From: JAHEAO01 sp037968535 | GTDB lineage: Bacteria > Pseudomonadota > Alphaproteobacteria > Rhodobacterales > Rhodobacteraceae | NCBI GenBank assembly: GCA_037968535.1 | Contig: JBBKVT010000348.1 | Span: 1 to 27,217 of the forward strand | Reading direction: 5' to 3' | DNA length: 27,217 bases | In this document: positions 7,583-15,413 of the stretch, one piece after another | How positions within the stretch are numbered: the stretch's first letter is position 1 | How the letters are laid out: the number at the start of each line of letters is the position of its first letter | The notes under the pieces: model-generated | Told to the model about the DNA's origin: nothing | Databases searched by the model: none | What the model saw: the letters and a program-made list of their open reading frames with translations, nothing else | Translations under genes and position numbers: made by a program

Positions 7583-8842
7583 ATGCTCACGTTCAAGCCC
7601 GAGCTCATGGATGAGGTGCGCGCACGTTTCGCCCATGTCGATACCTGCCCGTTTGAGGGACCGAGGGTGTACTTTGAAAACGCCGGCGGAGCGCTGACGC
7701 TGAAATCTGTGTGCGAAACGTCTGGGAAAATGGCGGCGATCCCCGACAATCAGGGCCGCGACAACCCTGCCGCGCACGCGTTGGTGGCGATGATCAACAA
7801 GGCCAAAGCCGACATGCGCGTGATGTTCAACGCGCCGGACGGGCAGTTTTTTGTCGGGGAAAGCGGGACCGAACTGCTGTTCCGGTTGATCCGCACGGCC
7901 TGCGTGGCCACGCCCGCTGGCCAGGTTTTAAGCAGCACGGTCGAGCATCCTGCTTCGCGCAGTGCTGCCAGCAAATGGGCCGCCGAGACGGGCAAGCCGC
8001 ATGTCATCGTGGCCCACGATCCCGAAACTGGGTCAATCGATGCAGACGCCTACCTGCCCGAGATCACGCCCGATACCCGGGTTGCCACGATCCTGCACAC
8101 CTCGCCCGTGTCCGGCATGAGCATCGATGTGGCCAGCATAGCCAGCGCAATACGCAAGGTCGCACCCGATTGTTTCATCATTGTCGATGGCATCCAGCAT
8201 GCCGCGCACGGGCGCCTTGATATCGAAAGCTACGGCATTGATGGCTATGTGGTGTCGCCCTACAAGGTGTTCTCGCGCCACGGCTATGGCGTTGCCTGGG
8301 TGTCCGACCGGATGGCCGCCCTCCCGCACGAACATTTGCTCGATGCGCCCGGCGAGCCGTGGGAATTTGGCACCCGCGACACCGGTGCGTATGCCACATT
8401 TTCGGATGTGGTGGACTATTTCGAATGGCTTGGAAGCCAGTTCACTGACGATACCGACCGCCGCGCCCGTATCGTCGCGGCGGGAGAGGCGATTCACGCC
8501 CATGAACACGGCTTGACAGAGGCGATGTTGCACGGCACGGGCAACCAGAAGGGTCTGGTCGACATGGCGACCGTTACGATCATCGGCGGCGTGGACAATC
8601 CGCGTCGTGAAGGATTGGTGTCGCTTGCCGTTGCGGGGATAAACGCGCCCGATGTGGTGACACAGTTGCGCCAACGCGGTATCCGCACCCATACACGCAA
8701 GGCGGATCATTATTCAGCCAATATTCTTGACCCGATCGGCCTGCCCAGTGCCGTGCGTGTGTCGATGTGCCACTACAACACAGAGGCCGAGGTGGCGCAG
8801 TTCCTGCAAGCCATGCGCGAGATCATTGAGGGCGCGGACTGA
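7583..8842 (+). CDS. Class V aminotransferase-fold PLP enzyme (cysteine-desulfurase-like)
   Basis: This 419-residue protein has a fold type I, class V aminotransferase signature. FENAGGAL is at 31-38, the cofactor-contacting GESGTELL is at 92-99, and STVEHPASRSA is at 118-128. The PLP-ring Asp is D202 in IIVDGIQHAAHG, and the Schiff-base Lys is K228 in SPYKVFSRHG. It resembles NifS/SufS-like proteins, but the cysteine loop expected for a desulfurase is not obvious, so a transaminase, lyase or other PLP reaction is as likely. AGGAG lies 7 nt before the ATG. As last gene of the CoA-transferase operon it is an unusual partner and may handle an amino acid linked to the pathway. It converges on ldh2 with only 5 bp between stop codons. 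Confidence 0.85.
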   Translation: MLTFKPELMDEVRARFAHVDTCPFEGPRVYFENAGGALTLKSVCETSGKMAAIPDNQGRDNPAAHALVAMINKAKADMRVMFNAPDGQFFVGESGTELLFRLIRTACVATPAGQVLSSTVEHPASRSAASKWAAETGKPHVIVAHDPETGSIDADAYLPEITPDTRVATILHTSPVSGMSIDVASIASAIRKVAPDCFIIVDGIQHAAHGRLDIESYGIDGYVVSPYKVFSRHGYGVAWVSDRMAALPHEHLLDAPGEPWEFGTRDTGAYATFSDVVDYFEWLGSQFTDDTDRRARIVAAGEAIHAHEHGLTEAMLHGTGNQKGLVDMATVTIIGGVDNPRREGLVSLAVAGINAPDVVTQLRQRGIRTHTRKADHYSANILDPIGLPSAVRVSMCHYNTEAEVAQFLQAMREIIEGAD

Positions 8843-8847
8843 GGTTT

Positions 8848-9867
8848 TCAGGGGTTCGCAAGGCCGTACAGCTTCGCCAGAGCGCTCGATGATGGGCTAA
8901 GGCCGTTGGTACGGGCGGTTTTCAATGCGCGGATCGCCCGCGCGCCGGGAATTCGCACGGGATGATCGGGGTCGACCGGCGGGGTTTGCCCGACGGTCTG
9001 GCGTGCCGTTTCCATCCGCTCTGACAGCATGTCATCGGGCAGCAATTGGCTTGTGTCGATCAGCAGGAACAGTTGGCCAAGGCCCTGTACCGTGCCGGGA
9101 GATTTCGCCGTGGACTGAATGTCGGACAGCATCGTTGCGCCCGAAAGCCCACCGACCAATAGATCGAGACACAGCGCCAGATTTGCACCCTTGGCGCCGC
9201 CAATGGCCTGCATCAACCCGCGCATCGCCTCCTTCGGATCGGTGGTGGGGTTACCTGTCGCATCTGTCGCCCAACTGTCAGGGATCGGTGTCCCGGTCTC
9301 TGCCGCCGCGCGCACCTTAGACCGCGCGGCAACAGACAGCGCCATGTCGAGAATTGCGTGGGGACCGCCCGGGTTCGGCACCCCGATCCCCATCGGATTA
9401 TTCCCCACCAGCGCCTTTCGCCCGCCAGCAGGCGCAATCATTGCAGCGGTCGTCGTCGTCATTATGCTGGCAAACCCCGCCTCGGCCGCGATCCACAGAT
9501 ACGGTGCCAACGCGCCCAGATGGTTGCCGCCCTTGCAAATTGCGACACCAACACCGACTGCACGCGCGGCGTCCATCGCCTCGGACAAAGCGCGGCGGGC
9601 GATGGCAGGGCCCAGTCCGTTTTGACCGTTCAACTGGCGGATGGCGGGGGCCGGACAGTCGACAAGGATTTCAGCTTTTGGATCGATTCCACCCGCGGCG
9701 ATCCGGGTGACATAGTCTGACACTCGGTTCAGCCCATGGGTCGCAAGGCACATCATCTCGGCCAGTGTCAGAATTTCGGCGGCGTCGCTTGCTGCGGTCT
9801 CGGGCACACCGGCACGCATGAAAGCGCGGGTCACCAGGGCCCGCGCCTCCGCTTCCGTTAGGGTCAT
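8848..9867 (-). CDS. Ldh2-family malate/L-lactate/sulfolactate-type NAD(P)-dependent dehydrogenase
   Basis: This 339-residue protein of the Ldh2 (MDH2, YlbC/DlgD/ComC) family oxidises 2-hydroxycarboxylic acids to 2-oxo acids with NAD(P); it is not Rossmann-type. Family marks are the catalytic-region THGLNRVSDY (43-52; H44, R48), GGNHLGALAPY (113-123; H116) and NNPMGIGVP (156-164). The ATG lies 6 nt after the tctA stop, so it is the last gene of the gntR2-tctCBA operon. It probably performs the first oxidation of the imported acid. Known members act on malate, lactate, ureidoglycolate, 2,3-diketogulonate and (R)-sulfolactate; the sequence alone does not choose among them. Confidence 0.88.
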   Translation of the reverse strand: MTLTEAEARALVTRAFMRAGVPETAASDAAEILTLAEMMCLATHGLNRVSDYVTRIAAGGIDPKAEILVDCPAPAIRQLNGQNGLGPAIARRALSEAMDAARAVGVGVAICKGGNHLGALAPYLWIAAEAGFASIMTTTTAAMIAPAGGRKALVGNNPMGIGVPNPGGPHAILDMALSVAARSKVRAAAETGTPIPDSWATDATGNPTTDPKEAMRGLMQAIGGAKGANLALCLDLLVGGLSGATMLSDIQSTAKSPGTVQGLGQLFLLIDTSQLLPDDMLSERMETARQTVGQTPPVDPDHPVRIPGARAIRALKTARTNGLSPSSSALAKLYGLANP

Positions 9868-9873
9868 CGTCGG

Positions 9874-11397
9874 CTAGCTCCCGGATTTTTCGGCTTTGGA
9901 GGCACTTTTGCCAATTCGGCTTAACAGCGGCAGAAACACCAGCAGCGCAATTGTAACGCCGATGATCCAAAGCGATGCGGGACGCTCAATGAAGATCATC
10001 GCTGATCCGCGCGAGATCGTAAGTGTCTGACGCAACGCCTCTTCGGCCAATGGCCCAAGTACCAGCGCCAGAACCAGCGCCGCCGGTGAGAACCCGTAAA
10101 GCCGCATGAAGAACCCAACTATGCCGGCAGCGAACATCAGGTAGGTTTCGATGAACGATGCGTGCACGCTGAACGTCCCGAGCGTGCAGATCACCACGAC
10201 GATCGGACCAAGGACGCGGTAAGGTACCTTGATGATCTGCACGAACAGCGGGATGGCAAAAATGCTGATCACCAGCAATATCATGTTGCCCAGATACATC
10301 GACGCAATGAGACCCCAGGCAAGCTCGGGGTTTTGCTCCATGAACAGCGGGCCGGGCCGCAGCCCCCACAGCATGAACGCTGCCAGCAGAACTGCGGTGG
10401 ACGCCGAGCCGGGAATACCAAGCGTCAACAGCGGTATCATCGCGCCTGAAGACGCGGCGTTGTTTGCGGTTTCCGGCGCTACCAGACCGGCCATTTCACC
10501 CGTTCCGAATTTCTCTGGCGTCTTGGACAGCGACCGTTCGGTGGAATAGGCCATAAGCGAGGCGATGGTGGCGCCTGCACCCGGGATCACACCTACCACA
10601 AAGCCCAGGATCGAGCCTCTGACCATGGTCCAGCGGGTGGTAAGCCAATCCTCGGCCGAGGGCCAAAAACGCTCTTCCTTGTCATATTGAACAATACCGC
10701 CGCTGCCTAACCGGTGCATGCCGGTGTAAAACGAATAGAAAAGCTCTCCCAGTCCAAACAGACCGATGGCGATCGGGATGAAATAGATGCCGCCGATCAA
10801 CTCGGCCGAACCGAAGGTGTAGCGGCCCTGCCCAGTTTCCAGGTCAACGCCCACGGTGCCAAGCGCAAATCCGATCAGAGCGGAAATCAAGCCAAGCTTC
10901 CATTGGCTTCCGATCATCACAATCAGGGTCAGCATGCCCATCATGGCCAGCAGGAAGTATTCGGGCGGCCCGAAACTTCGCGATACCTGCGAAAACATCG
11001 GCGCCAGAATGGTGATCAGGATCACGCCCACCGTGCCACCCACAAAGGATGCAACGGCCTGCATGACCAACGCGGGGCCGGCACGACCTTTCTTGGCCAG
11101 CGGGTACCCGTCGAACGTGCTTGCCACGGTCGCGCTTTCGCCCGGTGTGTTAAGCAGGATCGACGTGATCGTGCCCCCGTACATCGCGCCATAATAGATC
11201 GCGGCCAGCATCATGATTGCGCCGGTCGGATCCATTCCAAAAGTTACGGGCAACAAGATCGCCAGCCCCGCCGATGGTCCGAAGCCGGGGATCACGCCGA
11301 CAATCATTCCGACCATCGCGCCCACCAGCAAGTAGAGCATATTGATCGGTGTGATGGCGATTGACAGGCCCATCAAAAGATCGCCGAAAATGTCCAT
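9874..11397 (-). CDS. tctA: Tripartite tricarboxylate transporter, large permease subunit (TctA)
   Basis: This integral membrane protein of about 507 residues is the standard size for TctA. It has roughly ten or more hydrophobic helices and two copies of the family repeat motif: GVIPGFGPSAGLAIL near residues 38-52 and GVIPGAGATIASLMAY in the second half. It forms the inner-membrane channel with TctB and receives substrate from TctC, using an ion gradient. The start was set at the ATG at 11397, preceded by AGGAGT with good spacing; the frame extends further upstream but is non-homologous and overlaps tctB. The substrate is probably a di-/tricarboxylate or related hydroxy acid, oxidised by the adjacent Ldh2 enzyme. 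Confidence 0.93.
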   Translation of the reverse strand: MDIFGDLLMGLSIAITPINMLYLLVGAMVGMIVGVIPGFGPSAGLAILLPVTFGMDPTGAIMMLAAIYYGAMYGGTITSILLNTPGESATVASTFDGYPLAKKGRAGPALVMQAVASFVGGTVGVILITILAPMFSQVSRSFGPPEYFLLAMMGMLTLIVMIGSQWKLGLISALIGFALGTVGVDLETGQGRYTFGSAELIGGIYFIPIAIGLFGLGELFYSFYTGMHRLGSGGIVQYDKEERFWPSAEDWLTTRWTMVRGSILGFVVGVIPGAGATIASLMAYSTERSLSKTPEKFGTGEMAGLVAPETANNAASSGAMIPLLTLGIPGSASTAVLLAAFMLWGLRPGPLFMEQNPELAWGLIASMYLGNMILLVISIFAIPLFVQIIKVPYRVLGPIVVVICTLGTFSVHASFIETYLMFAAGIVGFFMRLYGFSPAALVLALVLGPLAEEALRQTLTISRGSAMIFIERPASLWIIGVTIALLVFLPLLSRIGKSASKAEKSGS

Positions 11398-11453
11398 CGC
11401 GGTTACTCCTGTCAGCGGGCGGCCCTTTTGGTGGCGACTCTCGCTGCGCGTCT

Positions 11454-11903
11454 TCAGATGGGTAGTATGTTGAACAGAGCCGATGGCATGCTGGCATTCA
11501 ACAAGCGGTCGAACAGCAGGTAAATCGCAATGGGCACGATGACGCAAAGTAACGCGTTCTGAACGTGCTTGCCCGGGTTCAAAAGCGACAATGCCAAGGC
11601 AAGGTAAATTACGGTGGCAACGAAGCCACCGAACAGCCGCAGCGACACCGCAAAGGTGATTGCCAAGCCCATCAGCAACGCGACATCGCGCCAGCTTCCC
11701 GGATCGTCCGTTCTATTACGCGCCACTTTCAGTGCATCGACAAGCGACCAAATTGTCAGCACGACAATCGATACACCGACAATCCTCGGGAAAAAGCCTG
11801 GCCCCAGTCGCCCCCTGCGCGTCAGGAAATCCAGATCCACGAACGCGACATAGGCGTAATAAACTCCTCCCGCGAGCAGGGCGAGTAGAAATGCGATGCG
11901 CAT
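11454..11903 (-). CDS. tctB: Tripartite tricarboxylate transporter, small permease subunit (TctB)
   Basis: This membrane protein of 149 residues has four predicted helices (about residues 2-20, 42-60, 75-105 and 117-140) and the TctB landmark RRGRLGPGFFPRIVG at about 29-43. It pairs with TctA in the inner membrane. It lies between tctC and tctA in the usual C-B-A order. A 74-bp gap upstream of it holds a strong stem-loop, while the gap to tctA is 56 bp. Apart from the stem-loop there is nothing unusual. Confidence 0.9.
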   Translation of the reverse strand: MRIAFLLALLAGGVYYAYVAFVDLDFLTRRGRLGPGFFPRIVGVSIVVLTIWSLVDALKVARNRTDDPGSWRDVALLMGLAITFAVSLRLFGGFVATVIYLALALSLLNPGKHVQNALLCVIVPIAIYLLFDRLLNASMPSALFNILPI

Positions 11904-11925
11904 GATTTACTGCCCTGATGAGAGT

Positions 11926-11958
11926 GGACCGGCCCTTGCCTTGCGGCGCGGCCGGTCC
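11926..11958 (-). promoter_or_regulatory. Intercistronic GC-rich stem-loop between tctC and tctB
   Basis: GGACCGGCC at 11926-11934 pairs perfectly with GGCCGGTCC at 11950-11958, a 9-bp stem with a 15-nt loop. No T-run follows on the minus strand, so it is more likely an mRNA-stabilising or attenuating hairpin than a full terminator. It would keep the binding-protein message more abundant than the permease message. Confidence 0.6.
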
Positions 11959-11977
11959 TTGTTGCTTTCAAGCGTCT

Positions 11978-12970
11978 TCACTTAATCGCGCCAATAGACC
12001 TCAGAACGGTCTCAAATCCGTTCTTGGTATTGGTCAGGAAAGTGCGGAAGTCCTCGCCATAGATCACCGTGGGCGTCAGCGTGTTGGTTTCGATATACGT
12101 TGCCCACTCTGGTGTTTCGACGACTTTCTTCATGGTGGCGATCCACCATTCCTGCGCTTCGGCAGGGGCGTCAGGTGCCAGGATCAGGCCCCGCGGCATC
12201 GACACACCGATGTCAAAGCCCAGGTCTCCCATCGTCGGAACACCTTTAAGGGCATCCGGCACGGACTGGCCCGAATAGACCAGCGGACGCAAGTCGCCAG
12301 AGTCGATCAGGCCCAGAATTTCACCGGGGTTGCCGACCATCGCGTCCAGGGCGTCAGACAACAGCGCGGTGGTTTGGTCTGCCATCGAATTGAACGAAAC
12401 GTATTCAAATTCGAAACCGGCTTTCTCGGCAAACAGCGTCGGAACGATGAAGTCCACATTCACTGTGCCGGTTCCGCCGATGTTCATCGAGCCATCTTTG
12501 GCGGCGGCGATGAACTGCTCGATATTCTGAATTTCCGACGACCCGTTTACTACCAGAACCAGGTCATCGGTGGCCAGCAGGGCGACGGGTGTGAAATCGG
12601 CTGGCTGCCAGGGCGTATCGGCCTGAAGCGGCGTGGTCACGAAACTGCCGGATGTGGTCGAGATAGCATAGCCGTCCCCAGCCTGACCAAAGAGATAACC
12701 CCAGCCCACAGCGCCGGACCCACCAGAGCGGTTTTCCGGCTGGATGGATCCGGGATAAAGTTCGTATTTGGTCAGGATGTCGATAATGGTGCGGGCCATG
12801 ATGTCATTGCCCCCGCCGGGTCCAAACGCGATTGTCCAGTCCAACGTCTCGTCCGAGGATGGATAGCTCTGGGCGTGGACAGGCGCCGCGAGAACTGTAG
12901 GTGCGGCAACAGCAGCAGCCAAAAGACCGGCTCGCAGCCAAGAGCCGTCGATATTGAAGATTTTTCTCAT
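11978..12970 (-). CDS. tctC: Tripartite tricarboxylate transporter substrate-binding protein (TctC/Bug family)
   Basis: This is a periplasmic solute-binding protein of about 330 residues. The N-terminus is a clear Sec signal: positive MRK, a hydrophobic stretch at residues 13-29 and a likely cleavage after VHA (about residue 33). The mature protein carries the Bug-family glycine loop FGPGGGNDIMAR near 48-59, then ENRSGGSGAVGWGYL. These are the parts that close over a carboxylate through water and backbone contacts. GGAGAAAACT precedes the ATG at 12970. It follows gntR2 and leads the tctCBA-ldh2 cluster. The ligand is unknown; the Bug fold accepts many di- and monocarboxylates. Confidence 0.92.
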   Translation of the reverse strand: MRKIFNIDGSWLRAGLLAAAVAAPTVLAAPVHAQSYPSSDETLDWTIAFGPGGGNDIMARTIIDILTKYELYPGSIQPENRSGGSGAVGWGYLFGQAGDGYAISTTSGSFVTTPLQADTPWQPADFTPVALLATDDLVLVVNGSSEIQNIEQFIAAAKDGSMNIGGTGTVNVDFIVPTLFAEKAGFEFEYVSFNSMADQTTALLSDALDAMVGNPGEILGLIDSGDLRPLVYSGQSVPDALKGVPTMGDLGFDIGVSMPRGLILAPDAPAEAQEWWIATMKKVVETPEWATYIETNTLTPTVIYGEDFRTFLTNTKNGFETVLRSIGAIK

Positions 12971-13043
12971 AGTTTTCTCCCTGGTTTCGTTATTCCCCCA
13001 GCGAACGACCTTACTCAAAGTACAAGCCGCCATGGGTTTCTTA

Positions 13044-13060
13044 CCGGGCCACTGGCCCGG
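13044..13060 (-). terminator. Short GC-rich hairpin between gntR2 and tctC
   Basis: CCGGGCC-ACT-GGCCCGG is a perfect 7-bp stem with a 3-nt loop, 8-24 bp beyond the gntR2 stop on the minus strand. No U-tract follows, so it is a weak terminator or attenuator that may partly separate regulator and transporter expression. Confidence 0.4.
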
Positions 13061-13067
13061 GTTGGCG

Positions 13068-13742
13068 TCATAGTGTCTCCAGCAAACGTGCCTTACCGTT
13101 GATGTGATGCTGCGCACCCTCTATGCGGGCCGCGGCGCTGTCACCGCGCTCGATCGCGGCCACGATCCGTCCATGCTCTGCGTTAGAGACCATCAACGAC
13201 GGCTGGCCGGTCAGCACACGCAGTCGCATCAGGCGGACTTCCTTGCCCAGCGATGCGTACAGTTCCCTGGCGCGAGTCGCGCCCGAGACAGTCGCGATCC
13301 GATTATGAAAGGCAAGGTTCAGCTCAAAGTAACGCTTTTCGTCGCCATCGAGAATGGCCTCGTCCATCTGATCGACAAACGCTCTGATTTCGATCTTTGC
13401 TTCCGCCGTCGCGCGATCCGCGGCACGGGTGCACAGATAGCCTGCAATACCTGCCCTAAGATCATAAAGCTCCAAGGCTTCTTCAAGTGATAGCTTGCGC
13501 ACAAAGACGCCCTTGTTCGCCACTGCCTTTACCAGCCCCTCGCGTTCCAGCGACCGGGCAGCCTCACGGACCGGACCGCGGCTGACGCCAAGTTGCTCTG
13601 CTAGGCTGATCTCGTTCAACCGCTCGCCCGCTCCGACTTCGCCGAGAAGAATCATGCGCTCCAACTCGTCGCGCACCTCAAGCACCAGCGAACGTTGCCG
13701 CAGCTTTTGCATCGTTTTGCGCAGATCTGAACGCATTTCCAT
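13068..13742 (-). CDS. GntR-family transcriptional regulator, FCD domain (regulator 2)
   Basis: This is a FadR-subfamily regulator of about 224 residues. The winged helix-turn-helix is at about residues 43-70 (NEISLAEQLGVSRGPVREAA), followed by the FCD domain with LYDLRAGIAGYLCTRAADR, the histidine-bearing LAFHNRIA and NAEHGRIVAAIERGD. The frame is open far upstream, but the sequence before 13742 contains the palindromic operator and probable promoter, so I chose ATG 13742 (another ATG at 13736 is possible). It heads the tctCBA-ldh2 gene string and is divergent from the SDR gene; it probably represses both until the transported acid or its oxidation product is present. Confidence 0.9.
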   Translation of the reverse strand: MEMRSDLRKTMQKLRQRSLVLEVRDELERMILLGEVGAGERLNEISLAEQLGVSRGPVREAARSLEREGLVKAVANKGVFVRKLSLEEALELYDLRAGIAGYLCTRAADRATAEAKIEIRAFVDQMDEAILDGDEKRYFELNLAFHNRIATVSGATRARELYASLGKEVRLMRLRVLTGQPSLMVSNAEHGRIVAAIERGDSAAARIEGAQHHINGKARLLETL

Positions 13743-13767
13743 GCCGCCATGACGTGGCAAAAACTGC

Positions 13768-13783
13768 ATAATGTCAACATTAT
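13768..13783. promoter_or_regulatory. Perfect 16-bp GntR-like operator in the gntR2 / SDR divergent region
   Basis: ATAATGT-CA-ACATTAT is a perfect 7-bp inverted repeat around a 2-bp centre. Its TGTCAACA core is typical of FadR-subfamily GntR sites. On the minus strand it overlaps a -10-like CATTAT positioned 19 bp from a TTGTCA, so regulator 2 binding here would repress its own operon. It lies just upstream of the SDR -35 element. Confidence 0.65.
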
Positions 13784-13791
13784 TCTGCTGA

Positions 13792-13820
13792 TTGACAAAC
13801 AGTGGTCGGCTGCTGATTGT
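13792..13820 (+). promoter_or_regulatory. Candidate sigma-70-type promoter of the SDR gene
   Basis: A perfect TTGACA (13792-13797) is followed after 17 bp by GATTGT (13815-13820), a weak -10. The SDR ATG is 55 bp further on. The operator at 13768-13783 lies directly upstream. The -10 match is only moderate, so the promoter is tentative. Confidence 0.4.
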
Positions 13821-13875
13821 TGTCCGGCGGAAGCTAATCAGCCGACTGATACGAACAATAAAAGGACGCCCTTTC

Positions 13876-14616
13876 ATGACGCACCATACACTGACTGGAA
13901 AAACTGCTTTTGTTTCCGGCTCCGGGCGCAATATCGGGCGTGCCATCGCGGTGCACCTCGCGCAACTTGGATGTAATGTCGTCGTCAACGGATCAAACGA
14001 TGCGGCGGCCGCCCGCGAAACCGCAGATCGCGTCGAACAGGCAGGTGGAAAAGCACTGGTCGCAATGGGGGACGTAAGCAAATCCGCCGAGGTGGCAAAG
14101 ATCGCAGACATGGCGCTTGGCACGTTTGGAGTGGTCGATATCGTGGTCAACAACGCTGCGCGCCGCCCGCATAAACCATTTCTTGAGATGTCAGACGACG
14201 ATTGGCACAGCGTTGTAGATGCCGCGCTGACAAGCGCCTTTTATTCCAGCCGGGCTTTCTTGCCGGGAATGGTCGATCAAGGGTGGGGCCGGATCGTAAA
14301 TTTCGCAGGAATGAAAGCGATCAAAGGTTATTTCGAGGGAGCACCGATTTCGGCGGCCAAACACGGAGTTTGGGGGCTTACCAAGGCGCTATCGATGGAG
14401 TTTGCGCCCAAGGGCATTACCGCGAACGCCGTGTCTCCCGGCCAGATCCGCAGCGAAACCGAGACCGAGGACGACCCCAAACGTGCAGCAAGAATTCCGG
14501 TCGGTTTCATGGGCGCGCCTGATGATATCGCGGCCATGGTAGGGTTCCTCGCCTCGCCTTCGGCGCGTTTTATTACGGGTCAGATGATTGCAGTGAATGG
14601 CGGCGAAACGACATGA
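13876..14616 (+). CDS. Short-chain dehydrogenase/reductase-family protein lacking canonical catalytic Ser and Tyr
   Basis: This is an SDR-fold protein of about 246 residues. The dinucleotide-binding loop SGSGRNIGRA (14-23), the acidic GDVSKS (65-70) and the structural NNAA (92-95) are intact. The catalytic tetrad is not. Where the YxxxK motif should be, the sequence is ISAAK (158-162), so Tyr is Ile158 while Lys162 remains. The usual Ser position is Gly145 in VNFAGMK. The codon at 14347-14349 is ATT, so this is not a misread frame. AAGGA lies 9 nt before the ATG at 13876. I recall related SDRs with 'NFSGMNA...SKH.AWGLTKAL', so this may be a subfamily trait with other chemistry or a binding role. 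It is divergent from, and likely co-regulated with, the TTT/Ldh2 operon. Confidence 0.88.
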   Translation: MTHHTLTGKTAFVSGSGRNIGRAIAVHLAQLGCNVVVNGSNDAAAARETADRVEQAGGKALVAMGDVSKSAEVAKIADMALGTFGVVDIVVNNAARRPHKPFLEMSDDDWHSVVDAALTSAFYSSRAFLPGMVDQGWGRIVNFAGMKAIKGYFEGAPISAAKHGVWGLTKALSMEFAPKGITANAVSPGQIRSETETEDDPKRAARIPVGFMGAPDDIAAMVGFLASPSARFITGQMIAVNGGETT

Positions 14617-14684
14617 ACCCGCCCATTTCAAATTGAAGATCGCAGCATTGTCGGAAATTGGGGCCATTTCACTACTGCTATGCT

Positions 14685-15398
14685 TCAACCAGAAAATTGC
14701 GGCACCGACAATTCGGCTGCATCACTCGACGCGCTGCGAAGCCACATCAGAACCGATCGTTGTTTGTTTTTCATATGTTCACCCAGAACACGGCCTAGTT
14801 CCTGACCGTCGCGGGCCTCGAGCATCTTGATGATTTGTTCGTGTTCACCGACTGCTTCCGACCAGCGTTCCTGTGACATGTTGGCAACGTATCGCGCCCG
14901 TTGCATACGCGCTGAAAGGGCCTGACAGGAATTGGTCAGTGTGTCATTTCGCGCTGCAAGCAAGATGGCGCGGTGAATTTGCTGATTGGTCCGGAAATAG
15001 GCCGCGAGGTCCCTGTCAATGTAGCTTTGCACCATGTTGTCGTGCAACCGTCGCACTGCCTTTATCTCTGCGTCGGTTATCAGTTTGCAGGCCAGTTCGC
15101 CGGACAGCGCCTCTAGGACGGTCAGGATAGGGAATACCTCGTTAACTTCCTCAATGGTGACCAAAGTTATCCAGGCACCCCGGTTGGGTTCCAAATGCAC
15201 CAGACCCTCGGCGGCCAGAACCTTCAATGCCTCGCGCATCGGAGTACGGGACACGCTGAACTTTTCGCACAGAATTTTTTCTGGCACCTTGGAGCCGGGT
15301 GTCAGCTGGCCTTCGACGATCAGGGGCCGGATACGTTCCACCAGTTCATGGTGAAGCGAGCGCCTTTCGATAATGCTGGTTTCGGTTTTTACAAACAT
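14685..15398 (-). CDS. GntR-family transcriptional regulator, FCD domain (regulator 3)
   Basis: This is a FadR-subfamily GntR protein of 237 residues. The winged helix-turn-helix includes KILCEKFSVSRTPMREALKV (41-60), followed by PNRGAWI in the wing. The C-terminal FCD domain has the ligand-site QQIHRAIL and the closing EHEQIIKMLEARDG. It starts only 15 nt after the stop of the 2-hydroxyacid dehydrogenase gene, so it is probably its downstream operon partner, with weak own RBS and coupled translation. It converges with the SDR gene. It is the natural candidate to regulate the divergent sgaA-dctPQM operon and the dehydrogenase. Confidence 0.9.
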   Translation of the reverse strand: MFVKTETSIIERRSLHHELVERIRPLIVEGQLTPGSKVPEKILCEKFSVSRTPMREALKVLAAEGLVHLEPNRGAWITLVTIEEVNEVFPILTVLEALSGELACKLITDAEIKAVRRLHDNMVQSYIDRDLAAYFRTNQQIHRAILLAARNDTLTNSCQALSARMQRARYVANMSQERWSEAVGEHEQIIKMLEARDGQELGRVLGEHMKNKQRSVLMWLRSASSDAAELSVPQFSG

Positions 15399-15413
15399 TC
15401 CTATTACCCGGCC

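Noticed and set aside
7583..8842. Annotation of the class V PLP protein as cysteine desulfurase.
   Set aside because: The fold and PLP Lys fit, but no clear catalytic cysteine loop was found and there are no isc/suf neighbours.
13743..14153. N-terminal extension of regulator 2 upstream of 13742.
   Set aside because: It covers the operator, the divergent promoter and the first part of the SDR gene in antisense, and extends well past the family N-terminus.
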